64,000 nt of DNA. Source: Pseudomonadota bacterium (GTDB lineage: Bacteria > Pseudomonadota > Alphaproteobacteria > Rhodobacterales > Rhodobacteraceae). The position numbers were made by a program, and so were the translations under genes. The stretch lies in NCBI GenBank assembly GCA_038533575.1, contig JBCAYL010000004.1, forward strand, positions 172,846 through 236,845, in the 5' to 3' direction. Below, in pieces: positions 51,030-58,743 of this stretch (positions are counted from its first letter, which is position 1; the number at the start of each line of letters is the position of its first letter). The notes below the pieces were generated by a model, which saw only the letters and a list, made by a program, of their open reading frames with translations, was not told the DNA's origin and ran no database searches.

Positions 51030-51491
51030 TTACTCGCTGGCCATCAGCGCGTCCATCACGCCGGGCTGGGAGAAGACCTCCATGAAGCCTGTCTCGGCCA
51101 TGATCTCCTGGGTGATTTCCACGGTATTGCAGGCGTCGATAGCCCCGAGCATCGCGTCGCCCGCGGGCCCTTCGGGCCCCGTGCCCAGGTCGGTAAGGGA
51201 TTTGATTTCGGTCCGGGCGGCGTCCTCGAGCCAGGTGATGAGGCCGAGCGCGCCCTCTTCTCCAGTGGTGTCGCGGATATAATCGAAGGTGCAGCCCATG
51301 ATCTCCTGCGCGCGGGGGTCCTCGGTAAAGGTCGGGACCTTGCCCTCGAGCGCCGGCACGCGCGCGATATAGAACGCATTGACGTGACGCTCATAGGCTT
51401 GCTGCGCGGCGAAGTATCGGTCGAAAAGCGCATCCGCGTGGGCGGCGGTGCCCGCGGCGAGGAAGAACAGTGTCGTCAATGAAAGGCGCAT
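51030..51491 (-). CDS. Secreted hypothetical protein
   Basis: The 153-residue protein has a signal peptide (MRLSLTTLFFLAAGTAAHADA) followed by a mostly helical domain (LFDRYFAAQQAYERHVNAFYIARVP, ITWLEDAARTEI) with two cysteines (CTFDY and ACNTV). It lies 34 nt downstream of the FAD-oxidase gene on the same strand. I do not recognise the family and suggest no function. The start at 51491 has AGGGA upstream. Confidence 0.72.
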   Translation of the reverse strand: MRLSLTTLFFLAAGTAAHADALFDRYFAAQQAYERHVNAFYIARVPALEGKVPTFTEDPRAQEIMGCTFDYIRDTTGEEGALGLITWLEDAARTEIKSLTDLGTGPEGPAGDAMLGAIDACNTVEITQEIMAETGFMEVFSQPGVMDALMASE

Positions 51492-51525
51492 GGAAAATCC
51501 CTGAAAAAGGTCTGTGCCAAGGACG

Positions 51526-52605
51526 CTAGGCGGCAAATCTCGCGGGGTCGAGGGCTGCGCGCGTGGCTGCGTCGATCTGCGGGGGACGCCCCAGGATCAG
51601 ATCGGCGCCGTAGGTGCTCGCGGCGGGCGATGTCTGGAAGCCGTAGCCGCCTTGCCCTGCCTGCCAGAAGAAGCCGGGATTGCGCGCGTCGAAGCCGATC
51701 ACGAGGTTGCGGTCGGGCGCGAAAGTGCGAAGCCCCGCCCAGCTCGCAAGCGGGCGCGTGACAGGCTCCGTCACCGCCGCCTCGTAGCGCGCGAGGCCCT
51801 CGGCTAGCACTTCGTCCTCGGGCCAGGCATCCATGGGCGCGCAGGCATCCTCGTCGGCCGGTGAGACGAGGAGCGCGCCCGCGTCGGGCTTGGCGTACCA
51901 GCTCTCCCCGGGGCCGAACATCATGGGCCAGCCGCTCACGTCATGGCCACCCGGCGCCGCGATGCGCGCCATGGAGCGGCGGAGCGGCGTGAAGCCCAGC
52001 GGCGTCACGCCCGCCATCTCCGCGATCCGGTCCACCCAGGCGCCTGCCGCGTTGCACAGGAGCCGCGCCTCGAAATTGCCCTTCACTGTGTGCACGAGCC
52101 AGCCCGCGGCCGTCGCCTCGATGCCGCTCACGGCGGCGCCGGGTCGGACGGTGCCACCATGGGCGCGGATCTCGCGCGCGAAATGCTGGAGGAGCCGGTC
52201 GGTGTCGATGTCCCAGGCCTCGGCGTGAAAGCCCGCCCGGCGCACCTTGGCGCGATCGATAATGGGCACCTTGGCCATCGCCTCGTCCACGCCAATTTCG
52301 GCCATCTTCATCGTCTCGAGGTCGCGCTCGAAAGCGGCGCTCTCGCCGGTGTCGAGAAGCATCAGCCCCCGCGGCTTCAGGAGATCGCCACCGGCCAGCG
52401 TGAAGTGATCGGACTTGGAGGCCTCGTTGAGCGCCACCGTCGAGGGCAGGCCGTAGGTCTCCTCGAAGAGCGCCGCCGAGCGGCCCGACGCGTGGTATCC
52501 CAACACGGGCTCTGCCTCGAGGAGCGTAACGCCCATGTGGGGCGCAAGCCGCGCGCCGAGCGACACCCCGGCGATCCCGCCCCCGATGATGATCACGTCG
52601 TCCAT
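51526..52605 (-). CDS. FAD-dependent oxidoreductase (glycine/D-amino-acid oxidase type)
   Basis: The 359-residue DAO-type flavoprotein has the FAD motif IIIGGGIAGVSLGARLAPHMGVTLLEAE, GYHASGRSAALFEE and the C-terminal PGFFWQAGQGGYGFQTSPA, which covers the second flavin-contact. It is a likely dehydrogenase/oxidase for an amino or hydroxy acid. The closest shape is the solo DadA/GlcD-like group; the substrate is not visible. I chose the ATG at 52605 (MDDVIIIGGG). Confidence 0.9.
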   Translation of the reverse strand: MDDVIIIGGGIAGVSLGARLAPHMGVTLLEAEPVLGYHASGRSAALFEETYGLPSTVALNEASKSDHFTLAGGDLLKPRGLMLLDTGESAAFERDLETMKMAEIGVDEAMAKVPIIDRAKVRRAGFHAEAWDIDTDRLLQHFAREIRAHGGTVRPGAAVSGIEATAAGWLVHTVKGNFEARLLCNAAGAWVDRIAEMAGVTPLGFTPLRRSMARIAAPGGHDVSGWPMMFGPGESWYAKPDAGALLVSPADEDACAPMDAWPEDEVLAEGLARYEAAVTEPVTRPLASWAGLRTFAPDRNLVIGFDARNPGFFWQAGQGGYGFQTSPAASTYGADLILGRPPQIDAATRAALDPARFAA

Positions 52606-52736
52606 GGTGCCGGCCTTCCTCCCCGTGGCGTTCGCCCCTCTTTTCCGCGATTGTGGCAAGACTTAAAGCCCCCTCTCGACGCGGTCCTCGCGCGGCCGGA
52701 CCAACGCGCGGGGCGGGCTCAGGGGCGCGCTCCCGG

Positions 52737-52766
52737 TTTCTTTGTGCCCCGTACCTCCGCCGGAGG
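52737..52766. repeat. Dispersed repeat copy A (contains CCTCCGCCGGAGG stem)
   Basis: This 30 bp intergenic element holds a perfect CCTCCG-C-CGGAGG palindrome preceded by TTTCTTTGTGCCCCGTA. A second copy (27 of 30 identical) lies inside xdhB at 59865-59894. A partial similarity is also seen at 42526-42541. The two full copies establish it as a repeat in this genome. Confidence 0.7.
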
Positions 52767-52797
52767 CATCCGCCCGTGCCCCGCGCGCTGAGCAATG

Positions 52798-52826
52798 AAA
52801 AACGCCCGGCCGTGGCAGCCGGGCGT
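52798..52826 (-). terminator. Terminator of the xdh-ABC transporter operon
   Basis: A 9 bp stem (ACGCCCGGC/GCCGGGCGT) with a 7 nt loop is followed by a short T-run on the minus strand, 31 nt beyond the stop of the BMP gene. It ends the long minus-strand transcript. Confidence 0.9.
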
Positions 52827-52856
52827 CTCGGTGTTACAGTCTCCGAACGGTCGGGA

Positions 52857-53930
52857 TCAGTTGGGGATCTCGCCCGTCAGGCCTTCGATGTAGAAATCCA
52901 TCCCGAGGAGCGTGCCATCATCGGCCACTTCGCCTTCGGCGAGCCAGACCGAGCCGTCCTGCCGGTTGATGGGCCCGGTGAAGGGGTGGTACTCGCCCGC
53001 CGTGATCTGGGCGATCATGTCCATGGCTTCGGCCTTGATATCGGCGGGCACGGCGTCGGTGATCTCGCCGATCTCGACCATGCCGGTATCCATGCCGTCC
53101 CAGGTATCCACGCTCTCCCAGGTGCCATCCATGACGGCGCGCACGCGCTCGATGTAGTACGGTGCCCAGTTGTCGATGATCGAGCTCACGCGCGGGGCGG
53201 GCTTGAATTGCGCCATGTCGGAGGCCTGGCCAAAGCCGATGACTCCGTCCACCTCGGAGGCCGCCGCGAGGGGCGCGGTGGAATCGGTGTGCTGGAGGAT
53301 CACGTCAGCGCCCTGGTCGATGAGCGCGCGCGCGGCGTCGGCTTCCTTCGTCGGGTCGAACCAAGTGAAGACCCAGATCACGTTGAACTCCACCTCCGGG
53401 TTCACGCGCTTGGCGTGGAGGTAGGCCGCGTTGATGCCGCGGATCACTTCCGGGATCGGGAAGGAGGCGATGTAGCCCACCTGGTTCGTCTGGGTCATCT
53501 TGCCCGCGATGTGGCCTTGCACGGCGCGGCCTTCATAGAAGCGCGCGGAATAGGTGGATACATTGTCGGCGCGCTTGTAGCCGGTGGCGTGCTCGAACAC
53601 GACTTCCGGGAAGTTGGCGGCCACGTTGATCGTGGGATCCATGTATCCGAAGGACGTGGTGAAGATGATGTCGGCGCCCTGCAGCGCCATCTGCGTCATC
53701 ACGCGCTCCGCATCGGCGCCCTCGGGCACGCTCTCGACGAAGGTGGTCTCGACCGCGTCGCCGAATTCCTCTTCCACCGCCAGGAGCCCCTGATGGTGTT
53801 CGTAGGTCCAGCCGCCGTCACCGATCGGGCCGACATAGACGAAGCCCACGGTGGTCTTCTCGTGACCGTCTGCCAGGGCCGGGCCCGCGGCAGCGAGGGC
53901 CAGTGCGGCAAGTAGCGATTTGAAGTGCAT
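52857..53930 (-). CDS. BMP-family ABC transporter substrate-binding protein (system 2)
   Basis: The 357-residue protein has a signal peptide (cleaved after about residue 20, ALADG) and a BMP/PnrA fold (VGFVYVGPIGDGGWTYEHHQGL, IIFTTSFGYMDP, GADVILQHTDSTAP, YIERVRAVMDGTWE). Unlike system 1 it carries the aromatic-rich Y/W positions of the other BMP branch. Being last in a chain behind xdhABC, it probably binds a purine or nucleoside. It is followed by a strong terminator. The gene is 45 nt after the preceding permease. Confidence 0.92.
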   Translation of the reverse strand: MHFKSLLAALALAAAGPALADGHEKTTVGFVYVGPIGDGGWTYEHHQGLLAVEEEFGDAVETTFVESVPEGADAERVMTQMALQGADIIFTTSFGYMDPTINVAANFPEVVFEHATGYKRADNVSTYSARFYEGRAVQGHIAGKMTQTNQVGYIASFPIPEVIRGINAAYLHAKRVNPEVEFNVIWVFTWFDPTKEADAARALIDQGADVILQHTDSTAPLAAASEVDGVIGFGQASDMAQFKPAPRVSSIIDNWAPYYIERVRAVMDGTWESVDTWDGMDTGMVEIGEITDAVPADIKAEAMDMIAQITAGEYHPFTGPINRQDGSVWLAEGEVADDGTLLGMDFYIEGLTGEIPN

Positions 53931-53975
53931 TCGTTTTCCCCTGTTGTGCCCGCGTCCCGCGCGGGCGGATAGGCC

Positions 53976-54905
53976 TCAGCGTGAGGCGTGAAAAACTTGG
54001 CCCAAGGCGGCAGGCGCTCCCAGTGCCCGCGCCCGCCCCGCCGAGATCAGGACCAGCACGAGGATGGTGATCAGGTAGGGGCTCATGGACAAGTACTCGA
54101 CCGGTATCTTGATGCCGGCGGCTTGTAAATTGAGCTGGAGCACGGTGACACCGCCGAAAAGATAGGCACCGACCATGACCCGGCCCGCCCGCCAGGCCCC
54201 GAAGACCACGATGGCGAGCGCGATCCAGCCCGCGCCCGCGGTCATGCCGTCCACCCATTGCGGTACGCGCACCATGGAGATGTAGGCCCCGCCGACGCCC
54301 GCGCAGGCTCCACCGAAGGCGATGGCGGCCATGCGGATGAGCTTGACCTTGTAGCCCAGCGCATGGGCGGCTTCCGCATTCTCCCCGCAGGAGCGCAGGA
54401 TGAGCCCGGCGCGGGTGTATTTCAGAAAGGCCCAGACGGCGGCGACCGTGGCGAGCGAGAGATAGACGATGGCGTCCTGGCTGAATAGGATCGTGCCGAG
54501 GACGGGGATGTCGGAGAGCGGGCCGAGATCGAGCTTGGAGGTGAGCGGCGGACGGATCCCCTGGTAGCCCTGGCCCATGAGGCTCGAGAGGCCGAGGCCG
54601 AAGAGCGTGAGCGCGAGGCCCGTGGCCACCTGGTTGGCCAGGAAGAAGAGCGTGATGGCGGCGAAGACGAGCGAGAGGAGCGCGCCGCCCACGGCCGCGA
54701 AGAGGAAGCCCAACGTGGGCGATCCGGTTTCCACGGCGGCGATGAAGCCAGCGATGGCGCCCACGATCATCATGCCCTCGACGCCGAGATTGAGGACGCC
54801 GGATTTCTCCACCACGAGCTCGCCGATGGCGGCGAGCAGGATGGGGGTGGAGGCCACCATGAGGGCCGCGACGAGAAGGACGGGGTTGATGCTGCTCAGG
54901 TCCAT
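53976..54905 (-). CDS. ABC transporter permease (system 2, subunit 2)
   Basis: The 309-residue membrane protein carries GELVVEKSGVLNLGVEGMMIVGA and CGENAEAAHALGYKVKLIRM, the hallmark elements of the NupC/YufQ-type permease. Its start overlaps the stop of a 97-residue membrane protein by 10 nt. It works with the permease two genes upstream. Confidence 0.94.
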   Translation of the reverse strand: MDLSSINPVLLVAALMVASTPILLAAIGELVVEKSGVLNLGVEGMMIVGAIAGFIAAVETGSPTLGFLFAAVGGALLSLVFAAITLFFLANQVATGLALTLFGLGLSSLMGQGYQGIRPPLTSKLDLGPLSDIPVLGTILFSQDAIVYLSLATVAAVWAFLKYTRAGLILRSCGENAEAAHALGYKVKLIRMAAIAFGGACAGVGGAYISMVRVPQWVDGMTAGAGWIALAIVVFGAWRAGRVMVGAYLFGGVTVLQLNLQAAGIKIPVEYLSMSPYLITILVLVLISAGRARALGAPAALGQVFHASR

Positions 54906-55189
54906 GGATGCTCCATCCCGAAGGCGAGGGGGCAGGCGAGGCAGATGACGGAAAAGCCGAGTGCAAGGCCCAAGCCCATCAGGCCCATGTGACGCGGGCT
55001 CGGGCGGTGTTGCGGCAGGCGCGCGCGGAGGGCAGGCACCAGAAGCGCGAGCGCGGCGATGAGGCAGAGCGCGGCGACATGCGCCGCGATGAAGAGCACG
55101 GCCCCAAGTCCGCCGGTCTCGTGCAGCATGAAGGGGAGCATGAGGCCCATGGCGCTTCCGATCACGATAGGCCTTGCGACTACGCTCAT
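54896..55189 (-). CDS. Small membrane protein inside the BMP transporter operon
   Basis: The 97-residue product has three hydrophobic segments (about 8-22, 26-50 and 68-88), with the Arg/His-rich linker RARLPQHRPSPRH between the last two. It overlaps the permease on each side (4 nt at its start with the upstream gene, 10 nt at its stop with the downstream one), so it is surely translated with them. I do not recognise a family. It may be an accessory subunit of this transporter. Confidence 0.8.
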   Translation of the reverse strand: MSVVARPIVIGSAMGLMLPFMLHETGGLGAVLFIAAHVAALCLIAALALLVPALRARLPQHRPSPRHMGLMGLGLALGFSVICLACPLAFGMEHPWT

Positions 55190-56268
55190 GCCGCCAACCT
55201 CGCCACGCGCACGCGGAACTGGGTCAGCAGATCGAAAGCCAGAAGGAAGAAAAGGAGCATCCCCTGGAACGCCTGAATCGCCGCGCCGGGGAGGCCGATC
55301 CCGGCCTGCGCCGCGTCGCCGCCAATGTAGGTGAGCCCGATCAGGAGCCCCGCCGCCAGGATGCCCAGCGGATTGAGCCGCCCCAGGAAGGCCACGATGA
55401 TGGCCACGAAGCCGTAGCCCACGTTGAAGCTGTCGGTGATCTGGCCGGAGGGGCCGGTGACCTCGAAAAGGCCAGCCAGCCCCGCCAGTCCGCCCGAGAT
55501 GCCGAGGCAGAGAAAGACCATCCTGTTGCGGTTCACACCGGAAAAGGCGGCGGCCTTCGGCGCCACGCCCATGAGCTTGATGTCAAAGCCCACGCGGTGC
55601 CGCGAGAGAAGGATGGCGGCCAGAAGCACGGCGATGATCGCGGCCACGACGCCCAGATGCGCCCCGGTGCCCGCGATGAGCTCCGGGTTCTGCGCGCTTT
55701 CCCAGCGTGCCAGATTGCGGGAGCCGGGGAAGCCCTGACCGTCGGGATTGCGCAGGAGCCCGAAGGACATCATCGCAAGGATCTGTTCGGCCACGTAGAC
55801 GAGCAGCAGCGAGACGAGGATCTCGTTGGTGTTGAACCGGGTCTTGAGGAGCGCAGGGATCATCGCCCAGAGAAAGCCCCCCAACGCACCGAAGAGCACC
55901 ATCAGCGGAAAGACGAGCCAACGCGCCTCCATCGGGTAGAGGGCGAGCCCCACCGCGGCGCCGAAGATCGCGCCCATGATGTATTGCCCCTCGGCCCCGA
56001 TGTTCCAGATGCCCGCGCGGAAGCCGAGCGAGAGCCCGATGGCGATGAGGATGAGCGGGCCTGCCTTGATGAGCAGCTGTTGGCGGTAATAGAACGCGAA
56101 ATCGCCGAAGAGCGGGTCCCAGAAGATCAGCTTGAGGGATTGGAACGGGTCCTTGCCCAGCGCGGCGAACATGAGCCCGCCCGCGATCATGGTGGCGATG
56201 ACCGCGATGACCGGCGTCAGGTAGCCCCAGGCGGCCGAGGGCGACGGGCGTTTTTCGATGACGATCAT
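55186..56268 (-). CDS. ABC transporter permease (system 2, subunit 1)
   Basis: The 360-residue polytopic protein has IAIGLSLGFRAGIWNIGAEGQYIMGAIFG and the EAA-like region GVAPKAAAFSGVNRNRMVF, matching YufP/NupB-like permeases. I chose the ATG at 56268 since it overlaps the ATPase stop by 4 nt (ATGA); the longer open frame is the ATPase gene read in another frame. Confidence 0.94.
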   Translation of the reverse strand: MIVIEKRPSPSAAWGYLTPVIAVIATMIAGGLMFAALGKDPFQSLKLIFWDPLFGDFAFYYRQQLLIKAGPLILIAIGLSLGFRAGIWNIGAEGQYIMGAIFGAAVGLALYPMEARWLVFPLMVLFGALGGFLWAMIPALLKTRFNTNEILVSLLLVYVAEQILAMMSFGLLRNPDGQGFPGSRNLARWESAQNPELIAGTGAHLGVVAAIIAVLLAAILLSRHRVGFDIKLMGVAPKAAAFSGVNRNRMVFLCLGISGGLAGLAGLFEVTGPSGQITDSFNVGYGFVAIIVAFLGRLNPLGILAAGLLIGLTYIGGDAAQAGIGLPGAAIQAFQGMLLFFLLAFDLLTQFRVRVARLAA

Positions 56269-57827
56269 GCCGCGCTTCCCGCTGCCTCGGCGGCCCGGCT
56301 CTCTCCGGCCCCGTGGCCATCGGGGGCCTCTCCGTGCACCCCGCCGAGCATCAGGCCGATCTGCTCCATGGTCAGCTCGCCCATGGGGCGCGCCTGCGAC
56401 AGACGGCCCTCGTTGAGCGCGGCGAAGCGGTCGGCGATCTCGAAGAGTTCGTCGAGGTCCTGACTGATGACGAGAAGGCCCACGCCTTCCTCCGCGAGTT
56501 GGATGAGCTTTTGCCGGATGGAGGCGGCGGCGGCCGCGTCGACGCCCCATGTGGGCTGGTTGATGACGAGCGCGGTGGGGCGCTGGAGCATCTCCCGGCC
56601 CATGACGAATTTCTGCAGATTTCCGCCGGATAGCGCTTGGGCGGCCACGTCCGGCCCCGGCGTGCGGACATCGAAGCCCTCGATCACCCGCTCGGCATAA
56701 GCACGCACGCGGGACCAGTCTATGAAGCCGCGGGTGCTGAGGCCTTCGCGGGTATCCGCCGTCAGAAGCGCATTCTCGGTGAGCGAGAGCGTGGGCGCCG
56801 CCGCGTGGCCCAGCCGCTCCTCCGGCCCCACGCAAAGCCCGGCCGCCCGCCTCGCGCGCGGTCCAAGATTGCCGATCGCCGCATTGCCCAGCGTCACCGT
56901 GCCCGGCGCGCTTCGCGCCTCGCCGGACAGCGCCGCCAGAAGCTCGTCCTGCCCGTTGCCCGCCACGCCGCCGATGCCCAAGATCTCGCCCCCCGCCACG
57001 GAGAGCGAGACATCCTTGAGCGCGGTGCCGAAGGGCGAGGTCGCCGCGAGAGAGAGACCGGAGACCGAGAGCACCGGCGCGCCCGCCGCGCGCACGGAGC
57101 GGGTCGCCGAGGCGAAGCTCTTGCCCACCATCATCTCGGCGAGCGCGCGCGCTGTTTCCTGCCGTGGATCGCAGGTCGCCACGACCTTGCCGCCCCGCAG
57201 GATGGTCGCACGTTCGCAGAGCGCGCGGATCTCCTCGAGCTTGTGAGAGATGTAGAGGATCGCCGTGCCTTCTGCGCTCAGCTTGCGCAGCGTCGTGAAG
57301 AGGATGTCGACCTCCTGCGGGGTCAGAACGCTCGTCGGCTCGTCCATGACGAGGAGCCGCGGGTTCTGCAGGAGGCAGCGGATGATCTCCACGCGCTGCC
57401 GCTCGCCCGCGCTCAAAGTGCCCACGGTGCGGTCCGGATTGAGAGGCAGCCCGTAGGTCTCCGACACCTCCCTGATCTGGCGCGAAAGCACGCGCGGCTT
57501 CGGCGGGTCCTCCATGCCGAGTGCGATGTTCTCGGCCACGGTGAGCGCCTCGAAGAGCGAGAAATGCTGGAAGACCATCCCGATCCCGGCGCCCCGTGCC
57601 GCGCGGGGATCGGCGGGCTCGAAAGGCGCCCCGAGGAGCGACATCGCGCCCGCATCGGGCTTCACGAGGCCGTAGATCATCTTCACGAGCGTGGATTTTC
57701 CCGCGCCGTTTTCCCCAAGGAGGGCATGGACCTCGCCTGCGCGGACGGTGAGGGAGACGTCATCATTGGCCACGACGCCCGGATAGGCTTTCGTCAGCCC
57801 CTTAAGCGCGAGCAGGTCTTGCGTCAC
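56265..57827 (-). CDS. ABC transporter ATP-binding protein, double-domain (system 2)
   Basis: The 520-residue protein has two ATPase halves. The first is canonical, with GENGAGKST, LSAGERQRVEI and LLVMDEPTSVLTP. The second has GVAGNGQDE, LSGGNLQKFVMG and LVINQPTWGVD, a degenerate site as in system 1. It starts inside the last 26 nt of xdhC on the same strand, which ties uptake to xanthine dehydrogenase. Related proteins import nucleosides (NupA, YufO), and the xdh link suggests purines. Confidence 0.95.
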   Translation of the reverse strand: MTQDLLALKGLTKAYPGVVANDDVSLTVRAGEVHALLGENGAGKSTLVKMIYGLVKPDAGAMSLLGAPFEPADPRAARGAGIGMVFQHFSLFEALTVAENIALGMEDPPKPRVLSRQIREVSETYGLPLNPDRTVGTLSAGERQRVEIIRCLLQNPRLLVMDEPTSVLTPQEVDILFTTLRKLSAEGTAILYISHKLEEIRALCERATILRGGKVVATCDPRQETARALAEMMVGKSFASATRSVRAAGAPVLSVSGLSLAATSPFGTALKDVSLSVAGGEILGIGGVAGNGQDELLAALSGEARSAPGTVTLGNAAIGNLGPRARRAAGLCVGPEERLGHAAAPTLSLTENALLTADTREGLSTRGFIDWSRVRAYAERVIEGFDVRTPGPDVAAQALSGGNLQKFVMGREMLQRPTALVINQPTWGVDAAAAASIRQKLIQLAEEGVGLLVISQDLDELFEIADRFAALNEGRLSQARPMGELTMEQIGLMLGGVHGEAPDGHGAGESRAAEAAGSAA

Positions 57828-58743
57828 CGATCGTCCCCCGTTCTCCCGAAGCGGAGACTAGGGCATGGGCCACGCCAATCGCAATGGCCTGCGGGTGCTT
57901 CCCAAGCGTCGGGTCCCCGATCGGGCAGGCGATGCGCGCGATTTCAGCATCGCCGTGCCCCAGGGCGCCGAGGCGCTTGCGGAAACGCGCCCACTTGGTG
58001 GCGGAGCCGATGAGCCCGCAGCCGCGGAAGCCGCGCCGAAGCGCCGCATCACAGAGCGCGAGGTCGAGCGCGTGGGAATAGGTCACGATGAGGTGTTCCG
58101 CCGTCTCGGGCGCGTGTGCCATGAGAAGCTCGGGCTTCGCCGCGCTGACCTGCGTGACGCCATCGGGGATGGCCGGGAAGCGGTCAGGTGCGGTGTCGAT
58201 CCAGGTCAGCGCGAGGTCGGGCAGGGGCGCGAGCACCTGCGTGAGGGCGCGGCCCACATGGCCTGCGCCCCAGATCCAGATCTCCCGCGTGGGCGCGAGC
58301 GGACGCTCGAGAAACCAGCCATCCACGAGGCGCGCCCGGTCGTCGCCGCTGCCGTTGCGGAGTGCCTGCTTGACGCGCTCGACGGCGAGCGTTGCGGGTG
58401 CGTCACCCAGCGGGATGGCGCGGAGGCCCGGCTCCGGCGCCTCGGCGAGGATCTCCGTGACGAGGGTCACCGCCCCCCCGCAGCATTGCCCGAGATCGGG
58501 GCCGAGCGCATGCGTCGTGGCAAAGGCGCGCGCGGCCGGATCACGTACGAGCGCGGCGCGGGCGGCTTCGCTTGCCTCGTATTCAAGCGTCCCGCCGCCG
58601 ATGGTGCCGTGCTGGCCGCCGTCCCGCGCCTTGTCGGCCCAGACCCACATCTCCGCGCCCACCTCGCGCGGGGCCGAGCCGCGGACCTCCGCCACGATCA
58701 CCCGGGCGAGGGGCCCGTGGCCGAGGGCATCGGCGAGCCTCAT
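57802..58743 (-). CDS. xdhC: Xanthine dehydrogenase accessory protein XdhC
   Basis: XdhC binds molybdenum cofactor, promotes its sulfuration and inserts it into xanthine dehydrogenase. The 313-residue product has RVIVAEVRGSAPREVGAEMWVWAD, GTIGGGTLEYEA, LGPDLGQCCGGAVTL and the Rossmann part IWIWGAGHVGRALTQVLAPLP. The start at 58743 overlaps xdhB by 4 nt, and the end overlaps the ATPase gene by 26 nt. Confidence 0.95.
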   Translation of the reverse strand: MRLADALGHGPLARVIVAEVRGSAPREVGAEMWVWADKARDGGQHGTIGGGTLEYEASEAARAALVRDPAARAFATTHALGPDLGQCCGGAVTLVTEILAEAPEPGLRAIPLGDAPATLAVERVKQALRNGSGDDRARLVDGWFLERPLAPTREIWIWGAGHVGRALTQVLAPLPDLALTWIDTAPDRFPAIPDGVTQVSAAKPELLMAHAPETAEHLIVTYSHALDLALCDAALRRGFRGCGLIGSATKWARFRKRLGALGHGDAEIARIACPIGDPTLGKHPQAIAIGVAHALVSASGERGTIGDARPARA

